From Kiloniella laminariae DSM 19542 (GTDB taxonomy: Bacteria > Pseudomonadota > Alphaproteobacteria > Kiloniellales > Kiloniellaceae): a stretch of 43,045 bases of DNA. Under the pieces are notes generated by a model, which was not told where the DNA came from, searched no databases, and saw nothing but the letters and a program-made list of their open reading frames with translations. Where the stretch lies: NCBI RefSeq assembly GCF_000374005.1, contig NZ_KB893166.1, forward strand, positions 194,558 through 237,602. The letters run 5' to 3'. The translations under genes and the position numbers were made by a program. This document shows positions 7,861 to 15,788 of the stretch, piece after piece. Every line of letters starts with the position of its first letter. Position 1 is the first letter of the stretch.

Positions 7861-8972
7861 TGAACTGGCATATGGAAAGTATTCAAGGCACCTGTCCGGA
7901 ACTGATCGTCGATCTGGAAGCCGTAATAGGCAACTACAGAACCCTGAAAGCAACTGCGCTCGGTGACTGCGCTGCGGTTCTCAAGGCCAATGCCTATGGG
8001 CTCGGCAGTGAAAAGATCGCACAGGCACTCTATGACGAGGGCTGCAGAACCTTTTTTGTCGCCCTGACCCGGGAAGGCATTGAACTGCGCAGCCAGTTCC
8101 CCGCAGCCCGGATCTTTGTCCTTTCTCCCTTCATCACCATTGACGGCAGCCTGCTTCAGGAAAACAGCCTTATCCCCTGTCTTTACGATATCGAAGGTAT
8201 CCGCAACTGGTCCAGCCTCCATGACAAAGCTGCACCCGCTGCCCTGCACTTTGAAACCGGGATCAACCGGCTTGGCATTCAGGAAAAAGAACTCTCCTTT
8301 TTGCTGAACGACAAAAGAGATTTGGCCAAACTGGACCTGCGGCTCGTCATGAGCCACCTCTCCTGTGCTGATCGCCTGGCCTCGGCTGAAAACTCCCGTC
8401 AGCTTGCCGTCTTTCGCCGCATCGTGAAAACCTTCCCTGGCGTCCCGGCAAGTCTCGCCAACACCGCAGGAACCCTGCTTGGGTCAAAGTACCATTTTGA
8501 TCTCGTTCGCCCCGGGATCGGTCTCTATGGTCACGACCCGCATTACTTTGAAAAGGGCCAGTCCCGCCTGAAGACCGTGGTCAGTTTCCTTGCGCCCCTG
8601 ATGCAAATCAAACAGGTCGAGGCCGGAGAAGCCGTCGGCTATGGAGCGACACCTGTCGCAAAAAAAACCCGTCTTGGTGTCATCCTCTGCGGCTATGCTG
8701 ACGGCATGATGCGCGCCTTGTTCAAACCGCTCAGCGGCGAGAGCCATCAAGTCACCGTGAACGGACACAAAGCTCCTATTATTGGGCGGGTCTCCATGGA
8801 TATGATCACGATTGATCTGACCGGTTTGCCGGAAGGCGCCTGCAAAACGGGCGACATGGTCGAGATTTTTGGCCCCAACAGTCTGGTTGAGGACGCCGCT
8901 GCCATGGCCGGAACTTCCGCCTACGAGCTTTTCACCCGGGTCAGCGACCGGGCCATTCGCAAATATATCTGA
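7842..8972 (+). CDS. Alanine racemase-like PLP enzyme (fold type III)
   Basis: 376 aa; interconverts L- and D-alanine or a related amino acid. Conserved elements: the PLP lysine in VLKANAYGLG (K48 from this start), HFETGINRLG, MSHLSCAD, RPGIGLYG, the catalytic tyrosine region CGYADGMMRAL, and GRVSMDMITIDLT. The motif after the lysine is YGLG instead of the usual YGHG, which may mark a broader or different substrate range. The start is uncertain: no clear ribosome-binding site precedes 7842, and an ATG at 7872 would put the lysine at K38, close to characterised enzymes. It is separated from the aminotransferase by about 105 nt. Being a second-type alr inside a D-amino acid block, a catabolic role is likely. 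Confidence 0.83.
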   Translation: MKLGIKLNWHMESIQGTCPELIVDLEAVIGNYRTLKATALGDCAAVLKANAYGLGSEKIAQALYDEGCRTFFVALTREGIELRSQFPAARIFVLSPFITIDGSLLQENSLIPCLYDIEGIRNWSSLHDKAAPAALHFETGINRLGIQEKELSFLLNDKRDLAKLDLRLVMSHLSCADRLASAENSRQLAVFRRIVKTFPGVPASLANTAGTLLGSKYHFDLVRPGIGLYGHDPHYFEKGQSRLKTVVSFLAPLMQIKQVEAGEAVGYGATPVAKKTRLGVILCGYADGMMRALFKPLSGESHQVTVNGHKAPIIGRVSMDMITIDLTGLPEGACKTGDMVEIFGPNSLVEDAAAMAGTSAYELFTRVSDRAIRKYI

Positions 8973-9107
8973 AGCAACAAGACCCAACTTCCCTCTTCTG
9001 GGCAGGCTCTTGGCTCTTCCCTTAAATCCAGCTTGGGTGTACACCTTCAACAACGCATTTTCGATACCATCTATAGAGATATCGTGTTTTTAAAACGGGG
9101 AAATACA

Positions 9108-10187
9108 ATGGCGGACAACAAAACAAGAACCACCAAGGGCCGGGGCAGGCTGTTCAACTCCATACTTGAGACAGTTGGTGATACACCTTCTATCCGGATC
9201 AACAACCTTGCCCCCGCAGGCGTGTCTCTTTACGTCAAGGCCGAGTTCTTCAATCCGTTGAGTTCCGTCAAGGACCGCCTCGCCCTCAACATTATCGAAG
9301 CAGCGGAACGTAATGGCACCCTTAAGCCCGGCCAGACCGTTGTCGAAGCGACAAGCGGTAACACTGGTATCGGTCTTGCCATGGTCTGCGCCCAGAAAGG
9401 CTATCCCTTGGTCGTCACCATGGCCGACAGCTTTTCAGTCGAGCGGCGCAAGCTGATGCGCATTCTTGGTGCAAAAGTCGTTCTGACGCCCAGGGCCCAG
9501 AAAGGCTTTGGTATGTACCAAAAGGCCGCAGAACTGGCCAAGGCAAATGGCTGGTTCCTGGCCAGCCAGTTTGAAACCGCCGCCAATGCTGATATCCACG
9601 AGATGACAACAGCGCGCGAAATCATGGCTGACTTTGCTGGACAGCGCCTCGATTATTTTGTCAGCGGTTATGGTACGGGCGGCACCATCACCGGGGTCTC
9701 CCGTGTGCTTCGCAAAGAGCGCCCGGAAACAAAAATTATTCTGACTGAACCTGCCAATGCACAGCTGGTCGGCAGTGGAAAACCGCAGGAGCGCAACGAA
9801 GACGGCACAGCATCTGTCGGACATACCGCGTTTGAACCCCACCCGATTCAGGGCTGGACCCCTGATTTTATCCCGCAGGTTTTGCAGGAACTTCTGGATA
9901 GCAAAAGCTATGACGAACTGCTGCCCATTCCCGGCGGCGAAGCGGTCAACTGGGCGCAAAAGCTTGCGAGCAAGGAAGGCATCCTGACCGGAATTTCCGG
10001 CGGCGCCACCTTTGCCGTTGCCATGAAAGTCGCCGAAAAAGCCGCCCCTGGATCTGTGATTCTCTGCATGCTGCCCGATACCGGCGAGCGCTACATGACA
10101 ACGCCTCTGTTTGACAGCATCGCCGAAGACATGGACGAAGAAGAAATCGCCCTGTCCCGTTCAACCCCGGGTTACCAGTTGAGTTAA
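9108..10187 (+). CDS. Cysteine synthase-like PLP enzyme (fold type II)
   Basis: 359 aa. It has the cysteine-synthase/cystathionine-beta-synthase core: SSVKDRLAL with the PLP lysine K55, the substrate loop TSGNTGIGLA (from S83), GYGTGGTITGVSR for phosphate, and LTGISGGATFAVA. The usual C-terminal LPDTGERYMTTPLF is followed by a short acidic tail. Chosen start is the ATG at 9108 with GGGGA 7 nt upstream; the frame is open from 9033 but that extension is not family-like. It is the last gene of the D-amino acid block before a strong terminator. The sequence fits O-acetylserine sulfhydrylase, but the context leaves open an eliminase or dehydratase acting on a D- or hydroxy-amino acid. Confidence 0.8.
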   Translation: MADNKTRTTKGRGRLFNSILETVGDTPSIRINNLAPAGVSLYVKAEFFNPLSSVKDRLALNIIEAAERNGTLKPGQTVVEATSGNTGIGLAMVCAQKGYPLVVTMADSFSVERRKLMRILGAKVVLTPRAQKGFGMYQKAAELAKANGWFLASQFETAANADIHEMTTAREIMADFAGQRLDYFVSGYGTGGTITGVSRVLRKERPETKIILTEPANAQLVGSGKPQERNEDGTASVGHTAFEPHPIQGWTPDFIPQVLQELLDSKSYDELLPIPGGEAVNWAQKLASKEGILTGISGGATFAVAMKVAEKAAPGSVILCMLPDTGERYMTTPLFDSIAEDMDEEEIALSRSTPGYQLS

Positions 10188-10210
10188 GGTTGATTACATC
10201 TGGAATATGA

Positions 10211-10250
10211 AAAAAGCTTCAGACGGTTTTGATACTGTCTGAAGCTTTTT
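10211..10250. terminator. Bidirectional intrinsic terminator
   Basis: AAAAAGCTTCAGAC (10211-10224) pairs perfectly over 14 bp with GTCTGAAGCTTTTT (10237-10250), loop 12 nt, with A- and T-runs at the two ends. It separates the plus-strand D-amino acid block from the convergent malate synthase gene, 5 nt beyond, and can serve both strands. Confidence 0.93.
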
Positions 10251-10255
10251 GCTTT

Positions 10256-12430
10256 CTAGGAATTTTGTTTCAGTTCCAACCGCCTGGCATGCAGGATCGG
10301 CTCAGTATAGCCGGAGGGCTGTTCTCTGCCTTTGAAAATCAGATCACAGGCGGCCTGAAAGGCGATGTTATTTTCAAAATCAACTGCCATGGGTCGATAG
10401 TCTGGATCATCTTCATTTTGCTGATCCACCACCTCTGCCATACGCCCCAACGTTGCCCGAACCTGCTCTTCTGTACAGATCCCGTGATAGAGCCAGTTGG
10501 CGATATGCTGACTGGAAATCCGCAAGGTGGCGCGGTCTTCCATCAGGCCGACGTTATTGATATCCGGCACCTTGGAACAGCCAACACCCTGATCAATCCA
10601 GCGCACAACATAGCCCAGCAGTCCCTGAACGTTGTTGTCCAGCTCCCGCTGAATTTCATCCGGTGACCAGTTGGTGTTTTCAGCGACCGGTACCGAGATC
10701 AGATCATCCAGTGACGCCCGGCACTGCCCGGCAAGTTCGCACTGTCGATCCTGAACCAGTACCCGGTGATAGTGCGTGGCATGCAGGGTCGCGGCGGTTG
10801 GTGAAGGCACCCAGGCTGTGGATGCTCCAGCTTTGGGATGACCAATCTTCTGATCCAGCATATCCGCCATCAGATCCGGCATGGCCCACATGCCCTTGCC
10901 GATCTGGGCTTTGCCCCTGAGACCACAGGCCAGGCCCGTATCGACATTCCAGTCTTCATAGGCCTTGATCCAGCGGGTGTTTTTCATCTCCGCCTTGGTG
11001 ACCATCGGCCCGGCTTCCATGGCGCTGTGAATTTCATCTCCGGTACGATCAAGGAAACCGGTGTTGATGAAAAACACCCGGTTTTTTGCTGCCCGGATGG
11101 CTTCTTTCAAATTCAGCGTGGTCCGACGCTCCTCGTCCATAATGCCGATTTTCAACGTATGGCGTTCCAGCCCAAGAATATCCTCGACCCGGCTGAAAAT
11201 CCTGTCGGCAAAAGCGACTTCTTCCGGGCCGTGCATTTTCGGCTTCACGATATAGACCGATCCGCTGCGACTGTTGCGTAGCCCCTTGTCTTTTTTCAAA
11301 TCGTGCAGGGCGATCGTGGCTGTAACCAGACCATCCATCAGGCCTTCAGGAACCTCCCGCTTCTCCGAGCCAACCAAAATGGCCGGGTTGGTCATCAAAT
11401 GACCGACATTACGCACCAGCATCAGGCTGCGCCCCTGCAGGTCAAACGCCGTCCCTTCGGGCGAGGTATAGGAGCGATCCGGATCAAGGCTGCGGGTAAT
11501 GGTCTTTTCTCTCTTGGCGAAGCTGACAGAAAGATTGCCCTTCATCAGCCCAAGCCAGTTGCGATAGACCTCGACCTTTTCTTCGGCATCAACCGCGGCA
11601 ACGGAATCCTCGCAATCCATAATGGTTGAAAGCGCAGATTCCAGAATAACATCCAGTACCCCTGCCGGATCATTGCGGCCAATACCTTTGCTGCGATCCA
11701 CAACAATCTCAAAATGCAGGTTATGGTGCCGGAGTAAAAGACTATAGGCCCCTTTCGGATCACCGCTATAGCCCAGAAACTCTGTTCCTGTTGCCAACCC
11801 GGTTCGGGTTCCGTCTTCAAGGGTTATCTGTAATTTGCCATCACGAATGTTATAACAGACAGCGTCCCTGTGTGATCCCCGTTCCAGCTTCGCCGCCTGA
11901 TCCAGAAAGGACCGGGCCCAGGCTATGACCTTTTCCCCGCGCTTTGGATTAAACGAACTGCCCTTTTCAGCCCCCGCGGTTTCCGCAATCGCATCGGTTC
12001 CATAGAGCGCATCATAGAGACTGCCCCAACGGGCATTGGCCGCATTGAGAGCATAACGTGCATTGCGCACAGGCACGACCAGCTGTGGTCCGGCGACCGT
12101 TGTGATTTCGCTGTCGACCTTGCTGGTCTCTATGAAAAAGTCAGCGCTCACAGGTACGATGTACCCGATTTCCTCAAGGAAGCTTTTATAGGTTTTGTGA
12201 TCTGTAATCGGGCCGGGATGGCTCCTGTGCCAGTGATCCAGCTTCTGCTGCAACTGATCCCTTTTTTCCAGAAGCGCCCTGTTCTCTGGCATCAGTTCGA
12301 TCAACATTTTCTCGAAACCTTGCCAGAAGTCAGCAGGTTTGATGCCAGTACCGGGCAGCGCTTCTTCAATCAGGAAATCATGCAGAATTTTTTTAATATG
12401 GAGCGCGCCGATCTTAATCCGATCAGTCAT
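10256..12430 (-). CDS. glcB: Malate synthase G
   Basis: 724 aa, the usual length of the monomeric G isoform. Condenses glyoxylate with acetyl-CoA to malate in the cytosol. Recognisable segments: [27 protein letters not shown] near residue 120, [34 protein letters not shown] with the active-site acidic residues, [13 protein letters not shown], and near the C-terminus [30 protein letters not shown] with the catalytic Asp and the reactive Cys. It lies 120 nt downstream of the ureidoglycolate lyase gene on the same strand, so it would use the glyoxylate made by the purine pathway. Ribosome-binding site weak. It may also have its own promoter. Confidence 0.96.
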   Translation of the reverse strand: MTDRIKIGALHIKKILHDFLIEEALPGTGIKPADFWQGFEKMLIELMPENRALLEKRDQLQQKLDHWHRSHPGPITDHKTYKSFLEEIGYIVPVSADFFIETSKVDSEITTVAGPQLVVPVRNARYALNAANARWGSLYDALYGTDAIAETAGAEKGSSFNPKRGEKVIAWARSFLDQAAKLERGSHRDAVCYNIRDGKLQITLEDGTRTGLATGTEFLGYSGDPKGAYSLLLRHHNLHFEIVVDRSKGIGRNDPAGVLDVILESALSTIMDCEDSVAAVDAEEKVEVYRNWLGLMKGNLSVSFAKREKTITRSLDPDRSYTSPEGTAFDLQGRSLMLVRNVGHLMTNPAILVGSEKREVPEGLMDGLVTATIALHDLKKDKGLRNSRSGSVYIVKPKMHGPEEVAFADRIFSRVEDILGLERHTLKIGIMDEERRTTLNLKEAIRAAKNRVFFINTGFLDRTGDEIHSAMEAGPMVTKAEMKNTRWIKAYEDWNVDTGLACGLRGKAQIGKGMWAMPDLMADMLDQKIGHPKAGASTAWVPSPTAATLHATHYHRVLVQDRQCELAGQCRASLDDLISVPVAENTNWSPDEIQRELDNNVQGLLGYVVRWIDQGVGCSKVPDINNVGLMEDRATLRISSQHIANWLYHGICTEEQVRATLGRMAEVVDQQNEDDPDYRPMAVDFENNIAFQAACDLIFKGREQPSGYTEPILHARRLELKQNS

Positions 12431-12463
12431 TGATAAACTTTCTTTCGTCTGGGTCTTGTTATC

Positions 12464-12485
12464 GGGCTTTTTGGCAGCCCTTTTT
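12464..12485 (+). terminator. Terminator-like hairpin read on the plus strand
   Basis: GGGCT, loop TTTTGGC, AGCCC then TTTTT: a 5-bp stem with a proper T-tract, but only in the plus direction. It sits in the allA-glcB gap, where no plus-strand gene is known. It could stop antisense transcription, or be chance in this AT-rich stretch. On the minus strand the same hairpin would lie in the glcB leader without a U-tract. Confidence 0.3.
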
Positions 12486-12550
12486 ATCGTATTTTATGAA
12501 TATGTTCTTTTATCAATACAGCAAAAGACAGGCTTTACGGTAGGGGTAAT

Positions 12551-13060
12551 TTACGGGATTTGCACAACCGTTGTTTGATCCGTAAACCAGCGTTCTTCGA
12601 GATTGTTACCCTCCCCCTTGCGATCAACGATCAAAAACTCCTGTGTCGGAGCCAGAACCAGCAGGGGATGGTGCCAGATATTCCGGGCATACTGGACACC
12701 CTGCTGACCTGATGCATAAAAAGCCCGACAGTTTTCTGCCGTCGGGCTCTCTCCCTGTGCAACGACAATCAACCAGGGATCCGGGCGCATGGGAATGAAG
12801 GCCTGGCTGCCCAGCGGGTGGCGCTCCAGCATCGAAATTGTTATGGGCAGGGCGCGCGGTGTTCCCCTGAAAATCGACAGGATAACCTCGGCCCCGTCTC
12901 CCGTAACATCAACTTGTGCCAGATCGTGAAATCGTCGCGTGGTGCCCTCATTGATCAGATAACTTTTTTCATAGTCCGTCTCGATCACCTGCCCGAAGGG
13001 CGCGAAGGCCTCAACCGTGAGCGGCACAGGACGAAGAACAAAGGGGTCCGGCATGGTCAT
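12551..13060 (-). CDS. allA: Ureidoglycolate lyase AllA
   Basis: 169-aa cupin-type enzyme that splits ureidoglycolate into glyoxylate and urea. Family-typical segments are FAPFGQVIE near the N-terminus, ISMLERHPLGSQAFIPM in the middle, PWLIVVAQGE, and NIWHHPLLVLAPTQEFLIVDR towards the C-terminus. The start ATG at 13060 overlaps the puuE stop by 4 nt (ATGA), so it is translationally coupled to the allantoinase gene. Its products explain the neighbours: glyoxylate goes to the adjacent malate synthase, while urea would need a urease not found here. Confidence 0.93.
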   Translation of the reverse strand: MTMPDPFVLRPVPLTVEAFAPFGQVIETDYEKSYLINEGTTRRFHDLAQVDVTGDGAEVILSIFRGTPRALPITISMLERHPLGSQAFIPMRPDPWLIVVAQGESPTAENCRAFYASGQQGVQYARNIWHHPLLVLAPTQEFLIVDRKGEGNNLEERWFTDQTTVVQIP

Positions 13061-13980
13061 GCTCCCTCATAGGGGTGCTGTTTGATCCAATGCTGAGCGA
13101 TATCAATCCGCCGCGCATACCAGACCCTGTCGTATGACTGGATATAGTCGACAAATTTTTTCAATCCGGCGAAGCGGCCGGGGCGGCCAATCAGACGACA
13201 GTGCAGGCCGATAGACATCATCTTCGGGGCCTCATCGCCCTCTGCATAAAGGATGTCAAAGGCATCCTTCAGATAGTGGAAAAAATGATCCCCGGTATTA
13301 AAGCCCTGTGCCGTGGCGAAACGCATATCATTGGTATCAAGCGTGTAGGGCACCACCAAATGCGGACGGTCAACCAGCTGCGACCAGAAGGGCAAATCAT
13401 CGGAATAGTCATCCGCATCATAGACAAAGCCCCCCTCTTCAGCGACCAGCTGGCGGGTATTCTCTGATGTACGCCCGGTGTACCAGCCCAGCGGTCTCTC
13501 ACCGGTGATCTTTTTCTGAATCTCGATCGCGCGGATCATATGCTCGCGCTCCTGCTCCCTGGACATACCGTGGTAATTGATCCAGCGATAACCATGTGAG
13601 CAGATCTCGTGCCCGTCTTTCAGGGCAGCTTCGATCACTGCCGGATGGCGTTCCATCGCCATGGCCACAGCAAAAAGCGTGATCGGGATCTGCCGTTCGC
13701 GGAACAGCTTGAGGATGCGCCAGACACCAGCCCGGGAACCATACTCATAGATTGATTCCATCGACATGTGCCGGGCCTTGTCAAAAGCTGCCGCGCCAAT
13801 GATTTCGGACAGGAACACTTCCGAGGCCGGATCCCCGTGCAGTACGCAGTTTTCGCCGCCCTCTTCATAGTTCAGGACAAACTGGACCGCCACACGGGCG
13901 CCTTCAGGCCAGTTCGCCTTTGCGGGCTGCGGACCGTAACCAACCAAATCCCGAGGATAATCCTTTTCTACTTCACTCAT
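13057..13980 (-). CDS. puuE: Allantoinase PuuE (polysaccharide-deacetylase family)
   Basis: 307 aa; hydrolyses allantoin to allantoate. It is the cofactor-independent, deacetylase-like type, not the amidohydrolase AllB. Features: YPRDLVGYGPQPAKANWPEGARVAVQFVLNYEEGGE at the N-terminus, AMERHPAVIEAALKDGHEICSHGYRWINY in the middle, GWYTGRTSENTR, and SIGLHCRLIGRPGRF at the C-terminus. It overlaps uraD upstream and allA downstream by 4 nt each, forming a tightly coupled uraD-puuE-allA trio. The next pathway enzyme (allantoicase or allantoate amidohydrolase) is missing from this window. Confidence 0.95.
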   Translation of the reverse strand: MSEVEKDYPRDLVGYGPQPAKANWPEGARVAVQFVLNYEEGGENCVLHGDPASEVFLSEIIGAAAFDKARHMSMESIYEYGSRAGVWRILKLFRERQIPITLFAVAMAMERHPAVIEAALKDGHEICSHGYRWINYHGMSREQEREHMIRAIEIQKKITGERPLGWYTGRTSENTRQLVAEEGGFVYDADDYSDDLPFWSQLVDRPHLVVPYTLDTNDMRFATAQGFNTGDHFFHYLKDAFDILYAEGDEAPKMMSIGLHCRLIGRPGRFAGLKKFVDYIQSYDRVWYARRIDIAQHWIKQHPYEGA

Positions 13981-14492
13981 TGAACCCGGTCCTCAAGTCG
14001 AAAGCGGATAATGCGGGCAATCTGTTCCAGAGCGGTGCGGAACTCTTCTGCTGTGCCGTTTTCCAGTCTGGCTTCAAAAGCATCCATGATCATAAATTTG
14101 GTCGCGCCCTTGACGGCAAAGATAAAAGGAAAGCCGAACTTCTCGCGATAGCGGTCATTTGAAGCTGTAAAGCGTTCGAATTCCTCAGCTGTCAACTGGT
14201 CCAGACCAACTCCGGCCTGTTCTTTTTTTGAATCTTCGGTCAACTCACCCGCCAGTGCCGCCTTGCCTGCCAGATCAGGATGCGCCCTGATCAGCGCCAG
14301 CTGGGCATCAGGTTCTGCCGCAAACATCACCTGGGCAAAAGCCCCGATCATGGCATCCCGGCTGGCAAAGGGACGTTCTTTTCCCGCCAGTTCGGCGACC
14401 CAGGGGGAATGTTCGGCAATATCGCCGAATGCCCCGGCAAAATCAGGAGCATCCATAGCATTCACTGCCTCAAGAGAATAACACTTACTCAT
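13977..14492 (-). CDS. uraD: OHCU decarboxylase UraD
   Basis: 171-aa all-helical enzyme that decarboxylates 2-oxo-4-hydroxy-4-carboxy-5-ureidoimidazoline to S-allantoin. Typical motifs: FGDIAEHSPWVAE with the catalytic His, IRAHPDLAG, SKKEQAGVGLDQL, and NDRYREKFGFPFIFAVKG. Its stop overlaps the puuE start (ATGA), and it follows puuD after 30 nt, so it sits inside the operon in pathway order. Length and motifs are complete. Confidence 0.95.
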   Translation of the reverse strand: MSKCYSLEAVNAMDAPDFAGAFGDIAEHSPWVAELAGKERPFASRDAMIGAFAQVMFAAEPDAQLALIRAHPDLAGKAALAGELTEDSKKEQAGVGLDQLTAEEFERFTASNDRYREKFGFPFIFAVKGATKFMIMDAFEARLENGTAEEFRTALEQIARIIRFRLEDRVQ

Positions 14493-14522
14493 TCAACTGT
14501 TTCTCCGCTTCTGCACATCGGG

Positions 14523-15701
14523 TTACTGCTGGGCAATCCAGGCACCAAGAGTTGTCCGTTCAGCATCTGTCATCCCCGTTTCATTGCCAAGAGGCATCGC
14601 ATCAGAATCAACCGCCTGTGCCTTAACCCGGTCCAGATAACGCGTGAGGTCTTCGATGGTTTCAAGATGAATGTCCTGAGGTGCTTCATCAAAGACCTCG
14701 CTGGTTGGTGTCACAGCATGACAGCTGGCGCAATGCGTTTGAAGCACCTCAAGGACAGCCGTGTCTGTCACTTTGTCGCTGCCGTAATTCCGCGTTTGCG
14801 GTGCTGTAAGAATAATAGCAGCAAGCAAACCCAAAGCCGCAACCGGAAGTGTCCAGGCGTACTGTTTAAAGACATCCCCGGCTTCATGACGGTTGAGCAG
14901 GTGGCGGGCAGAACCACCGATAACAATAATCAGCGCAACCAGAAGCCAGCTGTGCGGATGCCCGGTCAACATGGGATAGTGATTGCTTACCATCATCAAC
15001 AGAACCGGCAGGGTCAGATAGTTGTTATGCACCGAGCGCTGTTTGCCGATCTTGCCATACTTGGCATCAGGCTCTTCCCCGCGCATCAGTGCAGCCGCAA
15101 CCTTTTTCTGGTTGGGGATAATAATGCCAAAAACGTTTACCGCCATCATGGTGCCGACAAAAGCACCAACATGGATCAGGGCCCCGCGTCCGGAAAACAC
15201 CTGAGAGAACAGCCAACTCGCACCAACAATGAGGATAAAGACACAAAGCGCCAGAACAGCAGTGTTTTTCCCCAGCGGCGAACGGCAGATCCCGTCATAA
15301 ATCAGCCAGCCACCAACAAGGCTTGCAACCGAAATAGCAATCGCCTGCCAAGGTTCCAGCACCATAACGCTCGGATCAATCAGATAGCTGCTGGCGTTGT
15401 AATAATACTGAACCACCAGAAGGGCAAAACCGGTAACCCAGGTCAGATAGGCTTCCCATTTGAACCAGACCAGATCATCCGGCAGTTTCTTGGGGGCGAC
15501 CAGATACTTTTCAACATTGTAAAATCCCCCGCCATGCACCTGCCAGGAAGATCCGAAGACGTCCTTGTCCAGCCCCTCGCGCTTGCGCAGGGACAGATCA
15601 AGGCCAATGAAATAGAAGGAGGTACCAATCCAGCCCACACCTGCAATAAGATGAGCCCAGCGGAAAATCAAGTTAAGCCAGTCTACCGCAAATGATTCCA
15701 T
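14523..15701 (-). CDS. puuD: Urate hydroxylase PuuD, membrane enzyme with C-terminal cytochrome c domain
   Basis: 392 aa; oxidises urate to 5-hydroxyisourate. About eight membrane segments (first FAVDWLNLIFRWAHLIAGVGWIG) with conserved histidines and WQVHGGGFYNVEKYLVAP come first. A cytochrome c domain follows with the haem motif CASCH (C324-H328) and the likely axial Met in AMPLGNETGM. This architecture replaces the soluble cofactor-free uricase, and electrons probably pass to the respiratory chain. The start ATG at 15701 has AGGA 9 nt upstream. It lies 87 nt after the 8-oxoguanine deaminase gene, whose product urate is its substrate, and before uraD. Confidence 0.95.
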   Translation of the reverse strand: MESFAVDWLNLIFRWAHLIAGVGWIGTSFYFIGLDLSLRKREGLDKDVFGSSWQVHGGGFYNVEKYLVAPKKLPDDLVWFKWEAYLTWVTGFALLVVQYYYNASSYLIDPSVMVLEPWQAIAISVASLVGGWLIYDGICRSPLGKNTAVLALCVFILIVGASWLFSQVFSGRGALIHVGAFVGTMMAVNVFGIIIPNQKKVAAALMRGEEPDAKYGKIGKQRSVHNNYLTLPVLLMMVSNHYPMLTGHPHSWLLVALIIVIGGSARHLLNRHEAGDVFKQYAWTLPVAALGLLAAIILTAPQTRNYGSDKVTDTAVLEVLQTHCASCHAVTPTSEVFDEAPQDIHLETIEDLTRYLDRVKAQAVDSDAMPLGNETGMTDAERTTLGAWIAQQ

Positions 15702-15788
15702 GTTACGTCATCCTTCCTGATGCATCTTGCCACCCTCGGGTGGTTCTTTGTCTTTTATCTGTTCGTCTTGTCTGCCTCTGAAAGACAG

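Noticed and set aside
9033-9107. N-terminal extension of the cysteine synthase-like gene by 25 codons
   Set aside because: Not family-like, and the ATG at 9108 has a proper GGGGA site.
14280-15695. A 471-codon open frame on the plus strand opposite puuD and part of uraD
   Set aside because: It is fully antisense to a well-supported membrane enzyme, lacks domain-like segments and is rich in Asn, Gln, His and Arg, as expected of a codon-bias shadow.
15730-15743. CCACC-CTCG-GGTGG hairpin in the deaminase-puuD gap as an operon terminator
   Set aside because: The U-rich tail is on the plus strand only, opposite to the operon's direction, and the stem is just 5 bp.
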